64,000 nt of DNA from contig OV050032.1 of the NCBI GenBank assembly GCA_920105625.2, forward strand, positions 9,547,629-9,611,628, written 5' to 3'. Both the position numbers and the translations under genes were made by a program. Numbering within the stretch: position 1 is the stretch's first letter; each line of letters opens with the position of its first letter. This document shows positions 13,301-24,760 of the stretch, piece by piece. The DNA is from Clusia tigrina (Eukaryota > Arthropoda > Insecta > Diptera > Clusiidae). Below the pieces are notes generated by a model. That model ran no database searches and was not told where the DNA came from. It saw only the letters and a list, made by a program, of their open reading frames with translations.

Positions 13301-13783
13301 ATTCGTTAAATCGCGAGCCTGTGCGCATGCGCGCACCTATTTGCGGTACTTATGTGCAAGTTTCCCAACGCTGACTGTCGCATTTGTTATGCGCGCTGTC
13401 GCTGAAGTCGTTGTTGCTGTTGCTGCTGTCGTAGCTTTTGTTGTTAATTTTTAATAGAGTGTTGGAATGAGTTTTCTGAACGTTTTATGAGCCAACAGTT
13501 CAGAGGTTATGTGCGCAAATTGTGCGATTGGTGGAGCGACAAATGTGGGCTGTGCACATGTACTCAGGCGCCCACACGAAAGCACTGAGCGGTGAGTAAT
13601 TTGGGAAAAGTCGTTTGGGCTCAATTTTCACAAATTAACAGCGTTTTCGCCCCGAACTAGACGAATTGTAATGGAATACATAATCTTACAATGTTGTTGA
13701 GGACAATGGTAGTCACGTAAGTGTTAATGATCGATTACTGAAAAAGTGGAAGTTAGCTGTGAAAATTAACTACTGTGCCTGAC
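10320..13783. other. non-coding stretch, no gene seen
   Basis: AT-rich background flanking the hexamer array. It holds a CAA run (11902-11937) and a short GGAC tetramer run (12450-12468). Alternating purine-pyrimidine GCGCATGC stretches at 13228-13246 and 13321-13337 could favour Z-DNA. No ORF here has a recognisable domain. Confidence 0.55.
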
Positions 13784-14161
13784 GCTGTTTTGACCCAGGA
13801 AGAGGGATACTCATATTGGCAACCATCACTGGTCAATTGGGACATGACTTCCATTTGCTGATCTTCCTTTTCTGGTAGGCTCGTATGTTATACAGTCCCT
13901 ACGACAAGCTGTTTTGACCCAGGAAGAGGGACTCATATTGGCAACCATCACTGGTCAATTGGGACATGACTTCCATTTGCTGATCTTCCTTTTCTGGTAG
14001 GCTCGTATGTTATACAGTCCCTACGACAAGCTGTTTTGACCCAGGAAGAGGGACTCATATTGGCAACCATCACTGGTCAATTGGGATATGACTTCCCTTT
14101 GCTGATCTTCCTTTTCTGGTAAGCTCGTATGTTATACAATTCCTTGGTATGTCCCTATGAC
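13784..14161. repeat. three-copy 122-bp tandem repeat
   Basis: Copies start at 13784, 13908 and 14030. Copy 1 is 124 bp because of a two-base insertion (GATACTC versus GACTC). Copies 1 and 2 are otherwise almost identical. Copy 3 has several substitutions and decays near its end. The unit length is not a multiple of three, and each unit has stops in the frames I checked, so it is not a coding repeat. Confidence 0.95.
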
Positions 14162-14814
14162 TTGTCATATAGCATAGGTACACATAGAAATGGTTCCTCG
14201 GTGCCACTTAAGCTCACATCTTCGTAACGTTTATAATATCATTTTTGGTAATTTATGAAGATTTTAATCGTTTTCTTCGTCGAGTTCTGTTGGGTGAATT
14301 TTAACATTGCCCTTGTAGGAAAATTTCACAATACAGAGAATAAAATTTGGCTTCCAAAATGACCAACATTTTAAAATAATTTTCCACAAATAAAAGATTA
14401 CGAATATTCTTTGCGATCAAGGTAATTTCATATGAACTTTGCATAAGAGTGATCAAAGAAGTGCCACCCCAAGTCCCAGTCATGTCGAAAGGCTTCAAAG
14501 TATTTGATCCCTTACGAGGAGAAGCAACAAAAAGTAGCCTATTTATGTATTGCAATGGAATAGCAAGGGAATTGGAGCCGTGAAGTCAGCTTTATTGGAA
14601 CATTTGAAGACAAAGTTTAAAAATTGTGAAACACCAATAGAAACGATGAAGCTGGAAATTTAAATATAGCAAACAAATTACTGCAATGAACAAATGTTGG
14701 AGATATGTGGGCGAAACTTGAAAGAATCAATAAACACTACTTTGGAAATATACAAATGAGGCAAAAAACGCTTCATCTCTACTGGCACAGCAGCTCTGCT
14801 GGATTTCTGCTCAG
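14162..14814. other. no confident gene; possible old retroelement debris
   Basis: AT-rich. A plus-strand frame between about 14578 and 14760 with several stops reads as a helical, charged peptide (LLEHLKTKFKNCETP, then GRNLKESIN) that vaguely recalls insect LTR-retrotransposon capsid regions. The resemblance is from memory and too weak to call. Confidence 0.35.
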
Positions 14815-15113
14815 TTAGTCATCGTCTGGGTCATATTCGTATTCCTCGTTTGAGTCCCAATCATCAGAGGAGACTTCGTGTCCCGACTGCGCATTCACCT
14901 CGATCTGTAGGCGTACATCGAAGAGAAGAAAGAAAGCCATTAACACCAAAGGAACCGTGCGACGACTACGGTAAGCCAAATTGATAAGGAATATCAGAAC
15001 TTCTCGGAATTCCCCATTCATGTCGTGGCGTATTGCTGCGTATTCCCGTGTATTGCGGCTTCCTTCAACAAAGCTGTTTACCCAATAAACTGTCAACACG
15101 GACGCACCCACTC
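14815..15113 (-). CDS. unrecognised ORF with acidic C-terminus, candidate terminal exon
   Basis: On the minus strand about 99 codons are open to a TAG at 14815-14817. The peptide has complex, non-repetitive composition: a segment around SRNTREYAAIRHDMNGEF, a hydrophobic stretch (VPLVLMAFFLLFDV, long enough for a single membrane or buried helix), and a strongly acidic end (SSDDWDSNEEYEYDPDDD). There is no ATG near its start. A possible splice acceptor (CGACTCGCACAG) lies immediately upstream at about 15114, and the frame is open a further 17 codons to a TAA. I do not recognise the family. It could be the last exon of a gene whose earlier exons lie to the right, a decayed retrocopy, or chance. 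It sits next to, and divergent from, the plus-strand gene-like exons at 15.8-16.3 kb. Confidence 0.3.
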
Positions 15114-15837
15114 CTGTGCGAGTCGGTAATGGTGTTCTTTCCGTTGACCCGTTGCTATCTTAATTAATCGTTAAAGTTTCTTCTGCGTTGCGGTTCACTT
15201 CCTACGACTTTCCTTTTCTCCTGCACACCAATATCTCAAAAATAATTTCTTCGAAATTAAAGCAAAAAAAAAAACCAGACAAATTTTGACGTTAAAAGTA
15301 AAGCTATCAAACTACACACACAAATATAAAAAACACAATAACAACAACATTCATAATAATAAATTCTCTCAGTACATGACACCTGCGAGGTCGTTAATCA
15401 AGCGAAAACAAAAATAAAAATAATAAAATATGAAAAAATAGCAGCAAAAATTCACCAATTTGAAAGAAAAAATTATCAAAATCGTATGAAAATACTGCAG
15501 AGCCGATAGAACGTCAAAGCATCGTAAACATGAAGAAAAATGATTTTATAATTATAAAAAAATGCAAATTAAAACAGAATTAAAAGCCAACAAAACAAGT
15601 CCATAAAACTAATTGTCAAACGAAAGTGAAGAACGGAACGGCATGGAGCACCACTTCAGAAACTATGAAAACAACGACGAGCCACAATTAAAAATATAAC
15701 AAATCACCGACACCTGTGCATACATCCACCGAGGAACCGACGCGTCGCGCTAATACACCCACCACCAACACCACAACAACAGCGGGCGGAGTATGACAAC
15801 AGCAATCACAAGGAAAGTCTAAAGCCAAATTAGCGCA
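15114..15837. other. A-rich leader-like stretch
   Basis: Strikingly A-rich on the plus strand from about 15240 to 15700, with many AAATAAA and ACAACA runs, resembling fly 5' untranslated leaders. Short upstream ATG frames occur (for example at 15643, about 18 codons). No clear TATA box or initiator could be assigned. Whether it is a leader depends on the exon candidates that follow. Confidence 0.3.
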
Positions 15838-15957
15838 ATGGAGGTGTCTACGACCTCCGTCTTGGCGGCAGTGCTGGACCGTCCGCATTTCAAATTCCCA
15901 GTAATTGCAGAATGCACTGGTCCCGCCAACTATCCCGCCCTATGGACGCCCCCGTAG
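15838..15957 (+). CDS. 39-codon ORF, candidate first coding exon
   Basis: An ATG at 15838 opens a frame (MEVSTTSVLAAVLDRPHFKF, then PVIAECTGPANYPALWTPP) ending in TAG at 15955-15957. Codon third positions are GC-rich compared with the surrounding A-rich DNA, as expected for coding sequence. A weak donor (CCA then GTAATT) lies at 15901. The frame differs from that of the neighbouring two-exon model, so the two cannot both be translated from this stretch in one mRNA without splicing. I do not recognise the product. Confidence 0.22.
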   Translation: MEVSTTSVLAAVLDRPHFKFPVIAECTGPANYPALWTPP

Positions 15958-16317
15958 TTTCGTTCTGGTGCACAATCGCGAACCTGATGAAGAATGCCCA
16001 CGTCTAAGCATGGGCGAGTGTGTGACTGTAAGTGCACGTTTGCCTGCTCGGGTGCAAATCAATGAAGTCAGCCTTTAAGTGTAAGTAAACAATCTTATCA
16101 GGCCGACCGCCTGCCTGCCTACATTTGGGTGCACGACCATTTCGAAATTGGTGTACTGAGCCCGGTGCGTCAACAAGTGTACCTGCGCCCACGGGCCAGT
16201 GCGTTTCGAGTGCCTCTGCACTGCTCGCATACCACCAACCAAGGCTGCTCGTACAGGTACAAAAGCGGCATAATTGCTCTAGTGCGTTACTTTGTGGGTT
16301 CGATTAAGCTGCGTTGA
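15911..16317 (+). CDS. candidate two-exon coding model (15911-16027, 16102-16317)
   Basis: Proposed exon A follows an acceptor at 15910 (AGTAATTGCAG) and encodes NALVPPTIPPYGRPRSFVLV, then HNREPDEECPRLSMGECVT. It ends at a strong donor GTAAGT (16028). A 74-bp sequence, the usual size of short fly introns, ends in ATCTTATCAG (16101). Exon B joins in the same phase: ADRLPAYIWVHDHFEIGVL, SPVRQQVYLRPRASAFRV, PLHCSHTTNQGCSYR. It then either reaches a TGA at 16315-16317 or uses a donor at 16257. In exon B, GC content is clearly highest at third codon positions, the usual insect coding signature. No known domain is recognised, the start is not identified, and no cDNA support is available. Alternative reading: a GC-rich patch with chance open frames. 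Confidence 0.33.
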
Positions 16318-18384
16318 ACACGCCACGCTTATCTAGCACAAGAGCCACGCCAATTGCCTCTGGGGAAATAAACGTACTCAAACTGCTAGTCGCGTCTTTC
16401 TGCAGCATCTCTGCAGGGATATTGACTATCGCCGATATCGCTACGAGTGGTCACGGACTAGAATTCCGGTCACACAACAAGCAACATTTGTCATTGTTGG
16501 GGGGAAATCGTCAGCCTCTGCGCTAACCAAGAACCGTACACACATATCGCCTAACTTGTGGGATCACAATGGGCCTCTACATGTTCTAAGAGTGTCTTCT
16601 GGGCGACTATCTGTGCCTGAGACAGCCTGTTAAACCTAATCCTAAACCGAACAATGTTTTGTTTCGATTTGATCTTTTTCAAATCTTCATCTTTGTCAAT
16701 TGACGACAGTGATATTTGAAATTTTACACTTTTTAAGCTTTCTTTTCAGTTTTCCTAGGAAAAAGTACAGCTTGGATATTTGGTAAGACACCACCTTCTA
16801 CAATAGTAACTCCAGTACTAGTAACCAAGTAATCCAGCTACTTATTAAACAGGTTGATCTATTTTGGGAACTATGAGGCACCGACATGTGATGAAAATTT
16901 AGGTATCAAATTGGTGTCCAAACATAGCAGTATTGCAGTACACTGAGGGTGTAATATCTATGTGTTAGTTCCTACATATAAATTGTACGAGTCGAAGGTC
17001 CAGGGTTCTAAAAAACCTTGTGGCATTAAAGTAACCCTCCATTTTTCATTATTATTCGTGTTATTATTGCTTTATAATAAAATCCCCCTTCACAGATGAA
17101 GACACTCATCTTTCAGTACAATGCATTGGTTGAAATCTTTCAGTAAACGCGCTCGAACTGCCTGTCACAAAACTGCCTCAGCATATGGATTGAGCACATT
17201 GGCCCAGTTCCCCGTGGCCGAGTACAAATTGCATCCTTTTCACACTCCTTGGATGGGCAGTTATGCAATTACAATTCTCCCGACAACATGTTCTTCTGCT
17301 AGTTTCCAGATCAGTTCAGTGATCTAGTTTCTTGTGTGCCAGTCACGGAACTTATTACTGTTGTCTTTCACTGCTGGGATGGCCGTGCGAGCAGGCGTGA
17401 GTGTGTGTGTATGTATGTGAGTGTTTTTGTGTGTGTGTGTGTGTGCTCTTCTTGCTCGTAAGTGCAAATACCAAGGCACGAATTCGGCCGCACAAACTTT
17501 CTTATCGCAGGAAAATGGCGGCTTTTGTTTCAACAGGTGGTTGCACCGAACTTGCCAGCGCATGGTTCATGGTTCTCCCTTATCTGTACGTAATTAACGC
17601 TACGATTTTTCAAATTTTATAATTGTAATCGCTTGCGAGTATATTGCGGCACTCCACTGTGTGGAGCTATTACGTTTTTGGTAAGTGAAGTGGTTCTTAA
17701 TTTGTCATCGGTTGTGATTGCGCAAAAATATTATGGCTGCTTCGAGCGAATTCGTTGCTTTTTCCTTGTTGATATTCTGTTTGTAGAGCAAACAAGTTAA
17801 AGGTTTTTTTTTCAATTGAGATAACGAATTTTACAAGTGCTGCAAGAGACTGATGAGTTTATTCAGGGGGAAGAGGGGACGCAATTGTAAGAACTCGCAC
17901 TACGGCATATTTGTACGAGGACTCATAAACCTAATTCCGATCATATTTGTGTGAGTTATAAATCAAATGTGAAAAAACAGCCTCTTTGATAGGGTCAGAC
18001 ATCGACCACGACTGCAAATCAAGCAACTGCTGTATTGCTGTTCCACTCACTGGTTAGCGTGAGTTACAGACTCAAGCAGCTGCCAAAGACACCAAGAATT
18101 CCAGTGGCATTCAAAACTTATTGTAATGCGAGTATATATAATCACCTTTCCTGTCCTCAATGCACCAGTAAGTATTCTTTTCAAAAAACGTGGCGTAAAT
18201 TTGTATTCTTGATTTTCTGAATATTTGCACAGTTTTGTAAGACTCAGGGCTGATGTTTCAAATGTCGGACAAATCGAAATATACTAATTTTGGTAATGAA
18301 ATGATTTGCTTTTTTTTGTCTCATATTCTGCATCAAATTCTGCCACACATGTTTGTTGTAGAATTGAAAGATTGCGTTTATAAT
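16318..18384. other. non-coding stretch, no gene seen
   Basis: Background sequence with a GT-rich run at 17397-17445 and no recognisable domain in any ORF. A 68-codon plus ORF at 17121-17327 has ordinary composition but no support. Confidence 0.55.
17397..17445. repeat. GT dinucleotide repeat
   Basis: Interrupted (GT)n tract. Confidence 0.9.
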
Positions 18385-19200
18385 TCATTTCCATGGTTTC
18401 GCGGGGGAGCAGAGGGCCATAACAAGTTTGCTCCAGTCAATTTTGTCAAGCGCCAACCTCTTGATCCCCTTCCAGCTTTTGTTCGTATTAATTATTTCAG
18501 CTTCAAGGTTTCTTCTACAGGTCATTGCGGGTCTGCCCCTTCGCCGACTACCCTGCGGGTTCCAGTCTATTGCACTACGGGTGATGTCGTTCGGTGGTTT
18601 TCTTAAGACGTGACCAAGCCACCTCCATTTCCTTCTACGGATATCGAGTTTCATTGGTATTTGAGATGTGCTACACGATAGGTTGATGTTTGATGATATG
18701 GTGTCGGGCCAGAAGATATGCAGGATTATGCGGAGGCAGCGGTTAATAAAAATCTGAAGAGCATGAGTATCTGTAGCCACTAGCATGAGTATCTGTAACC
18801 ACTAGATTCCATGTTTCGCAGCCATACAGTAAGGTGGATTTGACATTCGAGTTAAATATTTGGATTTTGGTGCGGCGTGTGATGATCGAAGAGTTCCATA
18901 CCGATTTAAGTGTGCTGAAAGCTTGCTTGGGCCTTTTGAAGCGGGTTTCGATGCCTTCTCTTGACCCACCGTTAGCAGATATTATGATGCCAAGAGAGCA
19001 GAAGGAGTATATTTCTTCAAACTCTATACCATCGATGGTATTGACGCGCATTTCATTGCTTTTATCTAAATTTACCTTACGGCCCACTGTCGCTGAGACT
19101 TCTTGTACCAGTGATCATTTCCTTGGCATGTCGGCGAAAGTGTGAGTCATTATACAAATATCGTCAGCCATCAATTCCCCAGGTCAAACCTTTTGTTTCG
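18385..19200 (-). mobile_element. RTE-like non-LTR retrotransposon, 3' half of ORF2, degenerate
   Basis: Minus-strand translation gives, in element order: a decayed reverse-transcriptase active-site region (MADDICIMTHTFADM at about 19130-19175, where FADD is expected); IDGIEFEEIYSFCSLG and a segment ending KSTLLYGCETW (about 19030-18800); and the tail RRRKWRWLGHVLRKPPNDI, then GSRRRGRPAMTCRRNLEAE (about 18650-18500), ending CSPAKPW and a stop at 18385. Stops and frame changes lie between the parts. A 24-bp direct duplication (CATGAGTATCTGTA...) at about 18761-18805 disrupts the middle. The upstream endonuclease and most of the RT are missing, so it is a 5'-truncated dead copy. RTE clade is inferred from the tail motif. 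Confidence 0.8.
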
Positions 19201-20557
19201 TGCATCGTTTTCGTCATAAAAAAGAGATGTCTTTTTTCAGTCTAACTACCAGTGTCAGTGCTTCCCTTGGACTGCTCTTCCATTTCCTTGTATAAAGGTG
19301 GTTTCAATATTCCTCCATAATTACAAACAGTCGCTTATTTTCCTTCTGAAACGTTCCACACATGCTTGGGCAGTTTTCATTCTCACGTCATATTGGTCAT
19401 ATGCATGAAACTTTGTATATTTTCCCAAAATTTCATGTGCTGATTCAGTTAAGGTGCCAATGTGGCTTCATCTTCTTTCCAACAGTACCATAAAACAACT
19501 AATAACCACCCTTTAATAAGACAGAGAGGAAAGGAAGGAAAGTCGAATATAGTAAGGCAGGAGAAACAACCATGCAGGTATCTGGTAATCAAGTAGGATA
19601 TGCAGAATAAGTAAATCATACATGCAATTGCAGAAGTTGCTGTGAGCAAGTGACGCAGCAGTGAACTGAGCGATAATGTTGACGAAAAATCAATTGAAAA
19701 TGAACTTTCCAATTTGCAAAGAATATGGAATCTTCTCAAGTAGTAGAGAAACAGACAATTGGCGTCGTCATACAAGCGGACATTTGCAGCCACTTTGAAA
19801 AGCAGTTATTGGTGGTGCGAGATACTCGTATTTGCCCAAATGCTCACATACTCACATCTTAACTTCTTATGCGGAAACAAATTGAAGTGAAGACAAGTCA
19901 CTGCTTCTCTTTGCTGATTGAGTCTTCACAGCAACAGTATAGTAAACGCTTTGCTCCTGGGTTCTTACTGTTTCCGACCACAACGCCAGGTGGCAGCCTG
20001 CTGAACAACCCAACAATGATAAATTATCAAGGAAGGGAAGCAAGAGTGTGTGTTGGGGCCAACCATAACCACACTTGGAGGGTGTCACCAGATATAATTT
20101 TGTCATAATCACGACTTTGAAGACAACATATTCGCAAACATGTTCGTAGACTTCCGGTGGGATGCTCTCCAATTTTTGTTTGGCCGATTTTGACATTTAT
20201 AGTGCACGCACACCGAATGTTCTCTGAGGAGCTTTCGGCATTTTTTCCTCAATCTCTCTTCTGTCGCTCCCTTGAGAAGCGGCGCAGCACTGCCAACAAC
20301 TGCCACAAAGATTTGCCGGCAACATGCACAAATCACAGCGTCAAGTTTAAAGGTGTCGTTGGTGCTAAAACAAAATATCAACACAACAACAATTATTGTG
20401 CCATAATTTAACATTTATTGTCGGCCGCCGCGATCAGCAACAACATGCAACAACACCGACAGCAGCAACAACTACACCAATGACGACAACAACAAGAGCA
20501 GCGAGAAGCGAGCAGCAACGCTACAAACGAACCAACAAACAGACAGACAAGCAGAAT

Positions 20558-20617
20558 GGCCTGGTCTGGGCTGGTCTGGCCTGGCGTGGCGTGGCCTGGC
20601 GTGGCGTGGCCTGGGCG
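20558..20617. repeat. GGCCTGGC/GTGGC minisatellite
   Basis: About 60 bp of alternating CTGGT, CTGGC and GTGGC words, GC-rich against an AT-rich background. Confidence 0.85.
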
Positions 20618-21270
20618 GACGACAATTTAGTGGAGTTTTCTGTCTTCGGCGTTTTGTTTGCTTAGTTTTCAATTTTCATATCTGCGGCTGGCATACGAGA
20701 TCAGCCATAAAACTACAATGGTGACAATATGTGCCACAAGCTATGAGGGCGCTATTGTCGTCGGTCCCTCCTGTGCACTTTCCATACAATAGCCGCACAG
20801 ACGCACACACTGTCACACAGCCGCATAGGCGCACACAAATGGATGACTGCATACGAAATTTATGACGCCATTGTTATTTGGCGCTTTGGCGCGACTTTTA
20901 GGCATGCCACTGGAGCGCTGACCATAGAGGGCGGTTGCCGGGGTGGTGGCGGTGGCGTTAGTGTGTACTTATGCATTAGTACACATATTGAGGTGTCATT
21001 AATTTTCTGTCTTGCTGGACAAATTGCAAATTTATTTTTATGCCCGTTCTGTTTATGGCGGCGAGGAAATTGTGGCCTCGCTGTAAGTGAAGTGCTTGAA
21101 AGGTAAGCGACGACGATCGTTGGCGGTAAATTCCAATTGAAAACGAGTGCTCACACGGTGGTCAGTGGCGTCCGTCACCTTGTGTTGTGGACATACGAAG
21201 CCATTCAGTGTGGCTAATTGGGAGCATGCCAGCATACCAGATCGACTTGAACACGCTCTACCAGCTGACA

Positions 21271-21293
21271 CAGAACAGAACAGAACAGAACAG
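21271..21293. repeat. CAGAA pentanucleotide repeat
   Basis: Four tandem CAGAA units. Confidence 0.85.
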
Positions 21294-21362
21294 CACAGCA
21301 GCGATGAGGTGCGCGATTTGGAGCAGCAGAAATGTTTTCATTAAGTCAAACGACTTTCTTTA

Positions 21363-21638
21363 ATGAATCTATCGTATTCAACTGTTGGGGGGAGCGGAGT
21401 GGCAGCAAGACATCATTTCATGCAAGAATACCAACAATGCAAGCAAATGCAGCAAGAGCAGCAACCACAGATTTGCCACCTCAGTTACAGCGAACCACAA
21501 TCTCACGAACCAGTCGGTTTACATATGGCCCACCAAGTCTCCAACTTATACAGCCCCACTCAGCGAATGCACCCAACTGCTCCACATCGCCACAGTTTGT
21601 ACTACGATGCACATAGAGCTCGTTTTAGCCACAAGTAG
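21363..21638 (+). CDS. Q/H-rich ORF, candidate terminal exon
   Basis: An open frame ending in TAG at 21636-21638 encodes a peptide whose later part looks protein-like: RHHFMQEYQQCKQMQQ, then QICHLSYSEPQSHEPVG, LHMAHQVSNLYSPTQRM, HRHSLYYDAHRARFSHK. Codon choice is varied rather than repetitive, unlike the CAG/CAA repeats elsewhere. Possible acceptors (GAGTGGCAG or GGCAGCAAG, near 21403-21408) precede the Q-rich part. The other two plus frames are also partly open, one for 196 codons, because stop codons are rare here; this weakens the case. No family recognised. Confidence 0.25.
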   Translation: MNLSYSTVGGSGVAARHHFMQEYQQCKQMQQEQQPQICHLSYSEPQSHEPVGLHMAHQVSNLYSPTQRMHPTAPHRHSLYYDAHRARFSHK

Positions 21639-22554
21639 CCTTGCACAAAGTCACAGCCAGCAAAATGGAAACTGCTGTGCACACCTGTTGCCGCCGAGCC
21701 AAGCAGAGCTGAGCAGATCAGAGTGGAGCGCAGCACAGCACAGCAGAAAGCATGAAGCGGTAAATCAGCCGCTGGGATATTCCGGCATCAGTGCTCACTA
21801 CCACACAGCACAACGGACACGCACACAGACACACTCATATGCAGCATTGTCCGCAACTGCAACCGCAACAGAAACCGCTGTTACTGTTACAGTTACAGTG
21901 TACCTGCCTCCCATCCGCTGTGCCGCATTTCCACTCGTCACTAATCGATGGATTGGCGCGCTCATGTTGCACTAATGGCTTTTCAAGTGCGAGCGCGATC
22001 AACATTTAAGCCAGTCTGTCAGCCAGCAAGCCAGCAGCCAGACCGGCTGCACACCGCCCCACCCGATGTGCTGACGGTGATTCAGCGCACAGATGCCAGC
22101 GCTAAGTTGCGCTAATCGCTCGCGCATATGCCGCACCGCACGCTACTTTGCTGAAGGTGATCCATTGCAGTTGACTACTATGACTCGTACACCAACTCAT
22201 CTTAACTGAGCAAACAGATATAGAAATGCAAAAGCACTGCGAAATGCCGCTGCCGTAGCGAACATTTCAAATTCCGCCACTAGCTCTGCAAATCCATGTA
22301 GCTACCAGCTGCATTTATGTGAAACATTGGTCCATTGTGAGTATTTGGTCTGTGAGTATTTGGTCCATTCCATTTGGTCAATTCTATCCGCAGCGAGTCC
22401 TTTTAGTAGCAGTTCAGCAGTGATGAAACCACCAAGCTAGGGAGTAGTGAAAGTAAGATTCACGGATTTAATGGCTGAAATATTCAATTTCCTACTCCAG
22501 TAGGAAACACCACCGAACAGTTGTAACCATATTTGTTTAGTTACCAATGCAGGC
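21639..22554. other. non-coding stretch, no gene seen
   Basis: CAG/CAA-rich to about 22130, then AT-rich. Contains AGCAGAG- and CACAGCACAG-type short repeats and no recognisable coding sequence. Confidence 0.55.
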
Positions 22555-22626
22555 TCGGTATCACAAAGGGTCAATGTTGGCCTAAGTGCGCCCTTTTCGG
22601 GTGGCCGCCTTACCTACCTACCTACC
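22555..22626 (+). mobile_element. non-LTR retrotransposon 3' tail
   Basis: The segment reads TCACAAAGGG ... GGCCTAAGTGCGCCC ... GTGGCCGCC and ends in ACCT repeats. It aligns with the end of the element at 33600-33660 (TCACAAAG ... GCTGAGTGTGCC ... GCGACCGC ... GACCTACC). Both look like the 3' untranslated end and terminal simple repeat of one non-LTR family. No coding part is left in this copy. Confidence 0.5.
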
Positions 22627-24758
22627 AATGCAGGAGCCACATTCAATTTAAAATCAGAAAATTTTATAAAAGGAAATCGCTCAGCACCCAGTTACAGTTT
22701 GTGTTGGTGTCCTTTTGAGTCACATGAAATGTGTTGTTGATGAAATACTCCCATTTAAAGTAAATACCTATGTGTCTGCAGAGTATTAATGAATCTCTCA
22801 CTGGCCATGAATGGGGACCCTGAAAGAAAGTGGGAAAATCTTCTCGTATATGGTGTAAGAAATGGCGTTATCATTCATCGCCCGTTAGTTCCATGAAAAG
22901 CCCCCCAAAATTGTATTACACAATTTTCACAATTGTGTTCTGGAATAGTTACGAGTAAGTTTAGGTCTTGGATGTAAAAATAATCTGGGATATATGGAAA
23001 TCATTGTTAATATGTTGTTCTTTATAAAAAGATTTGCCCAACATATCTATAAACATACTATATGCTGAATAAAATCGTATTTTGGGTATTGGAGGGCAAA
23101 AATTATAATATCAGAGAGAAATTCCTAAAGCAAAGCCAACAAGGATACCACACTTTTCCAACATTTGTCGAAAGGCTTCTACAGTTGCTTCTACCGAATT
23201 ATACCCCTTCCTAGAGGGAAGTGTCTCACTATAGTTAGTACCATAGAACGGCGGCAACTTTGATATATTCTCAGAACTCGGTTCCACCTGTCCATGTAAC
23301 TCGCGCCCACAGTTCAGCTTGTTAAAATAATGACGAAAGTGCTACGAACAACAATATCAACAATGCAAAATAACAAATTTATCATGGAGAAATATCCATG
23401 CTATCATTTTCACACTGTGGAAAAAGCACAACTCTAAGAAACGCTAACCCCCACCCCCTCCTCCCCAACCGTTCAATAATGGAGGGAAAAAATTAATCTA
23501 ACACCACCGCGGCGAATGTCAACTGCGGCATTAATGAAAAAAACAGTCTAGAGAAGAAAATATGAGATGCGATGAAATCAATGACGATAGAAACAACGCA
23601 GTAGAATGTGACAAACGAACCGAATAACAACAAATACAACAACAGCAACAATAGCACTGACAATGGCAACGAAAACGAAAACGACAGCGGCAATCTTAGC
23701 AGCAGCAAATGAACAATTGCTGCAATTAAATTGTAAATTAACGTATACACAATAAGAATAGCAACAGCAACCGCTACAATTGCTGCTGGCTGCCTGGCTG
23801 GTTGAGTGATTGGCTGGCGCTGTGGCTTCCGATGCTGCTCAATCGATCAATTAAATTTTCCAATGAAAAGGCGCTTCAACCAAATTTCATTTCATTTTCA
23901 TTTATTTCAGTTTACTTGCCGCAAATGCTACTTATCATCATCATCATCATCATCATCATCGTCATGATTATCATCATGATAATGAATTGTGCTTACAGCG
24001 CATTGACGTCATTTCCTCAAAATCGTTGACACTTGCAGTTGCAGTTCCATTTGCAATTGCTGATAATTGCGTGTGCTAACCGCTCAAGCACCGCAACAAC
24101 TGCGCTGTCGCAGCATCAATCAATTCGCTGTACCGGTGGAAACAGCAATTTCCAATTAAAGACAATTCATAGAATTAGAGGAACTTTGTGTTGCAACCAC
24201 AACTGAGGCAGAGGGACACACAAATGCAGCAAACCACAGATAGACACACACATAGACACACAGATAGTGAGATCCCATTTAGCGAGCCCACGTGGAAATG
24301 GAGGATTTTCTTTTTCCTGAGGAAATGGAGTAATGCTTTTCATCTAATGCGGGAGGAATACTGTAGGAGTCTACACTTTGATTAGGATCATAAGAAAAAA
24401 CGCTGGGTTTAGGATTTATGACGATTATGTGTTGCTTTTCCCTCGTGTATAATATAATGCACTGTTTGACTCTGGTTAGAATAGAATAGGGAAGGAGGTA
24501 TCTCATCTCCTTATTATCTTCATATGATTACATAAAAAGGACCTTAAATGGAGTTCAACTGGATATCTAGGAAGGTTTTTTAATTACGGCTTACCGCACA
24601 CACGATTTGTAGCAGTAATTTGAGGAACAAATTTATGGAGCCAATGGGGTAAAATAAACTCCCTCATCGATCGGCTCCCCTCCTGTTGAATCGCGAAATT
24701 TGGTAAATCTTTAAGTCATGCTCACCAACTCACATCTTGACATTACTTGCTATATATG
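22627..24758. other. non-coding stretch, no gene seen
   Basis: AT-rich background, with the ATC repeat at 23934-23983 and a CACAGATAGACACACA patch near 24210-24270. No coding sequence recognised. Confidence 0.55.
23934..23983. repeat. ATC trinucleotide repeat
   Basis: About 50 bp of (ATC)n with a few G and T interruptions. Confidence 0.9.
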
Positions 24759-24760
24759 TA

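Larger units (their letters stand above)
19201..21362. other. non-coding stretch, no gene seen
   Basis: Background with a GC-rich GGCCTGGCGTGGC minisatellite (20558-20617) and a pentanucleotide ACAGA run (21271-21293). No ORF shows a recognisable domain. Confidence 0.55.

Noticed and set aside
14578..14760. LTR-retrotransposon capsid-like peptide
   Set aside because: Similarity is vague, interrupted by stops, and no LTR, protease or reverse transcriptase is nearby.
21385..21975. 196-codon plus-strand ORF
   Set aside because: It overlaps two other open plus frames in a stop-poor stretch; composition is T/A/S/Q-rich without domain structure. Only the other frame ending at 21638 seemed worth listing.
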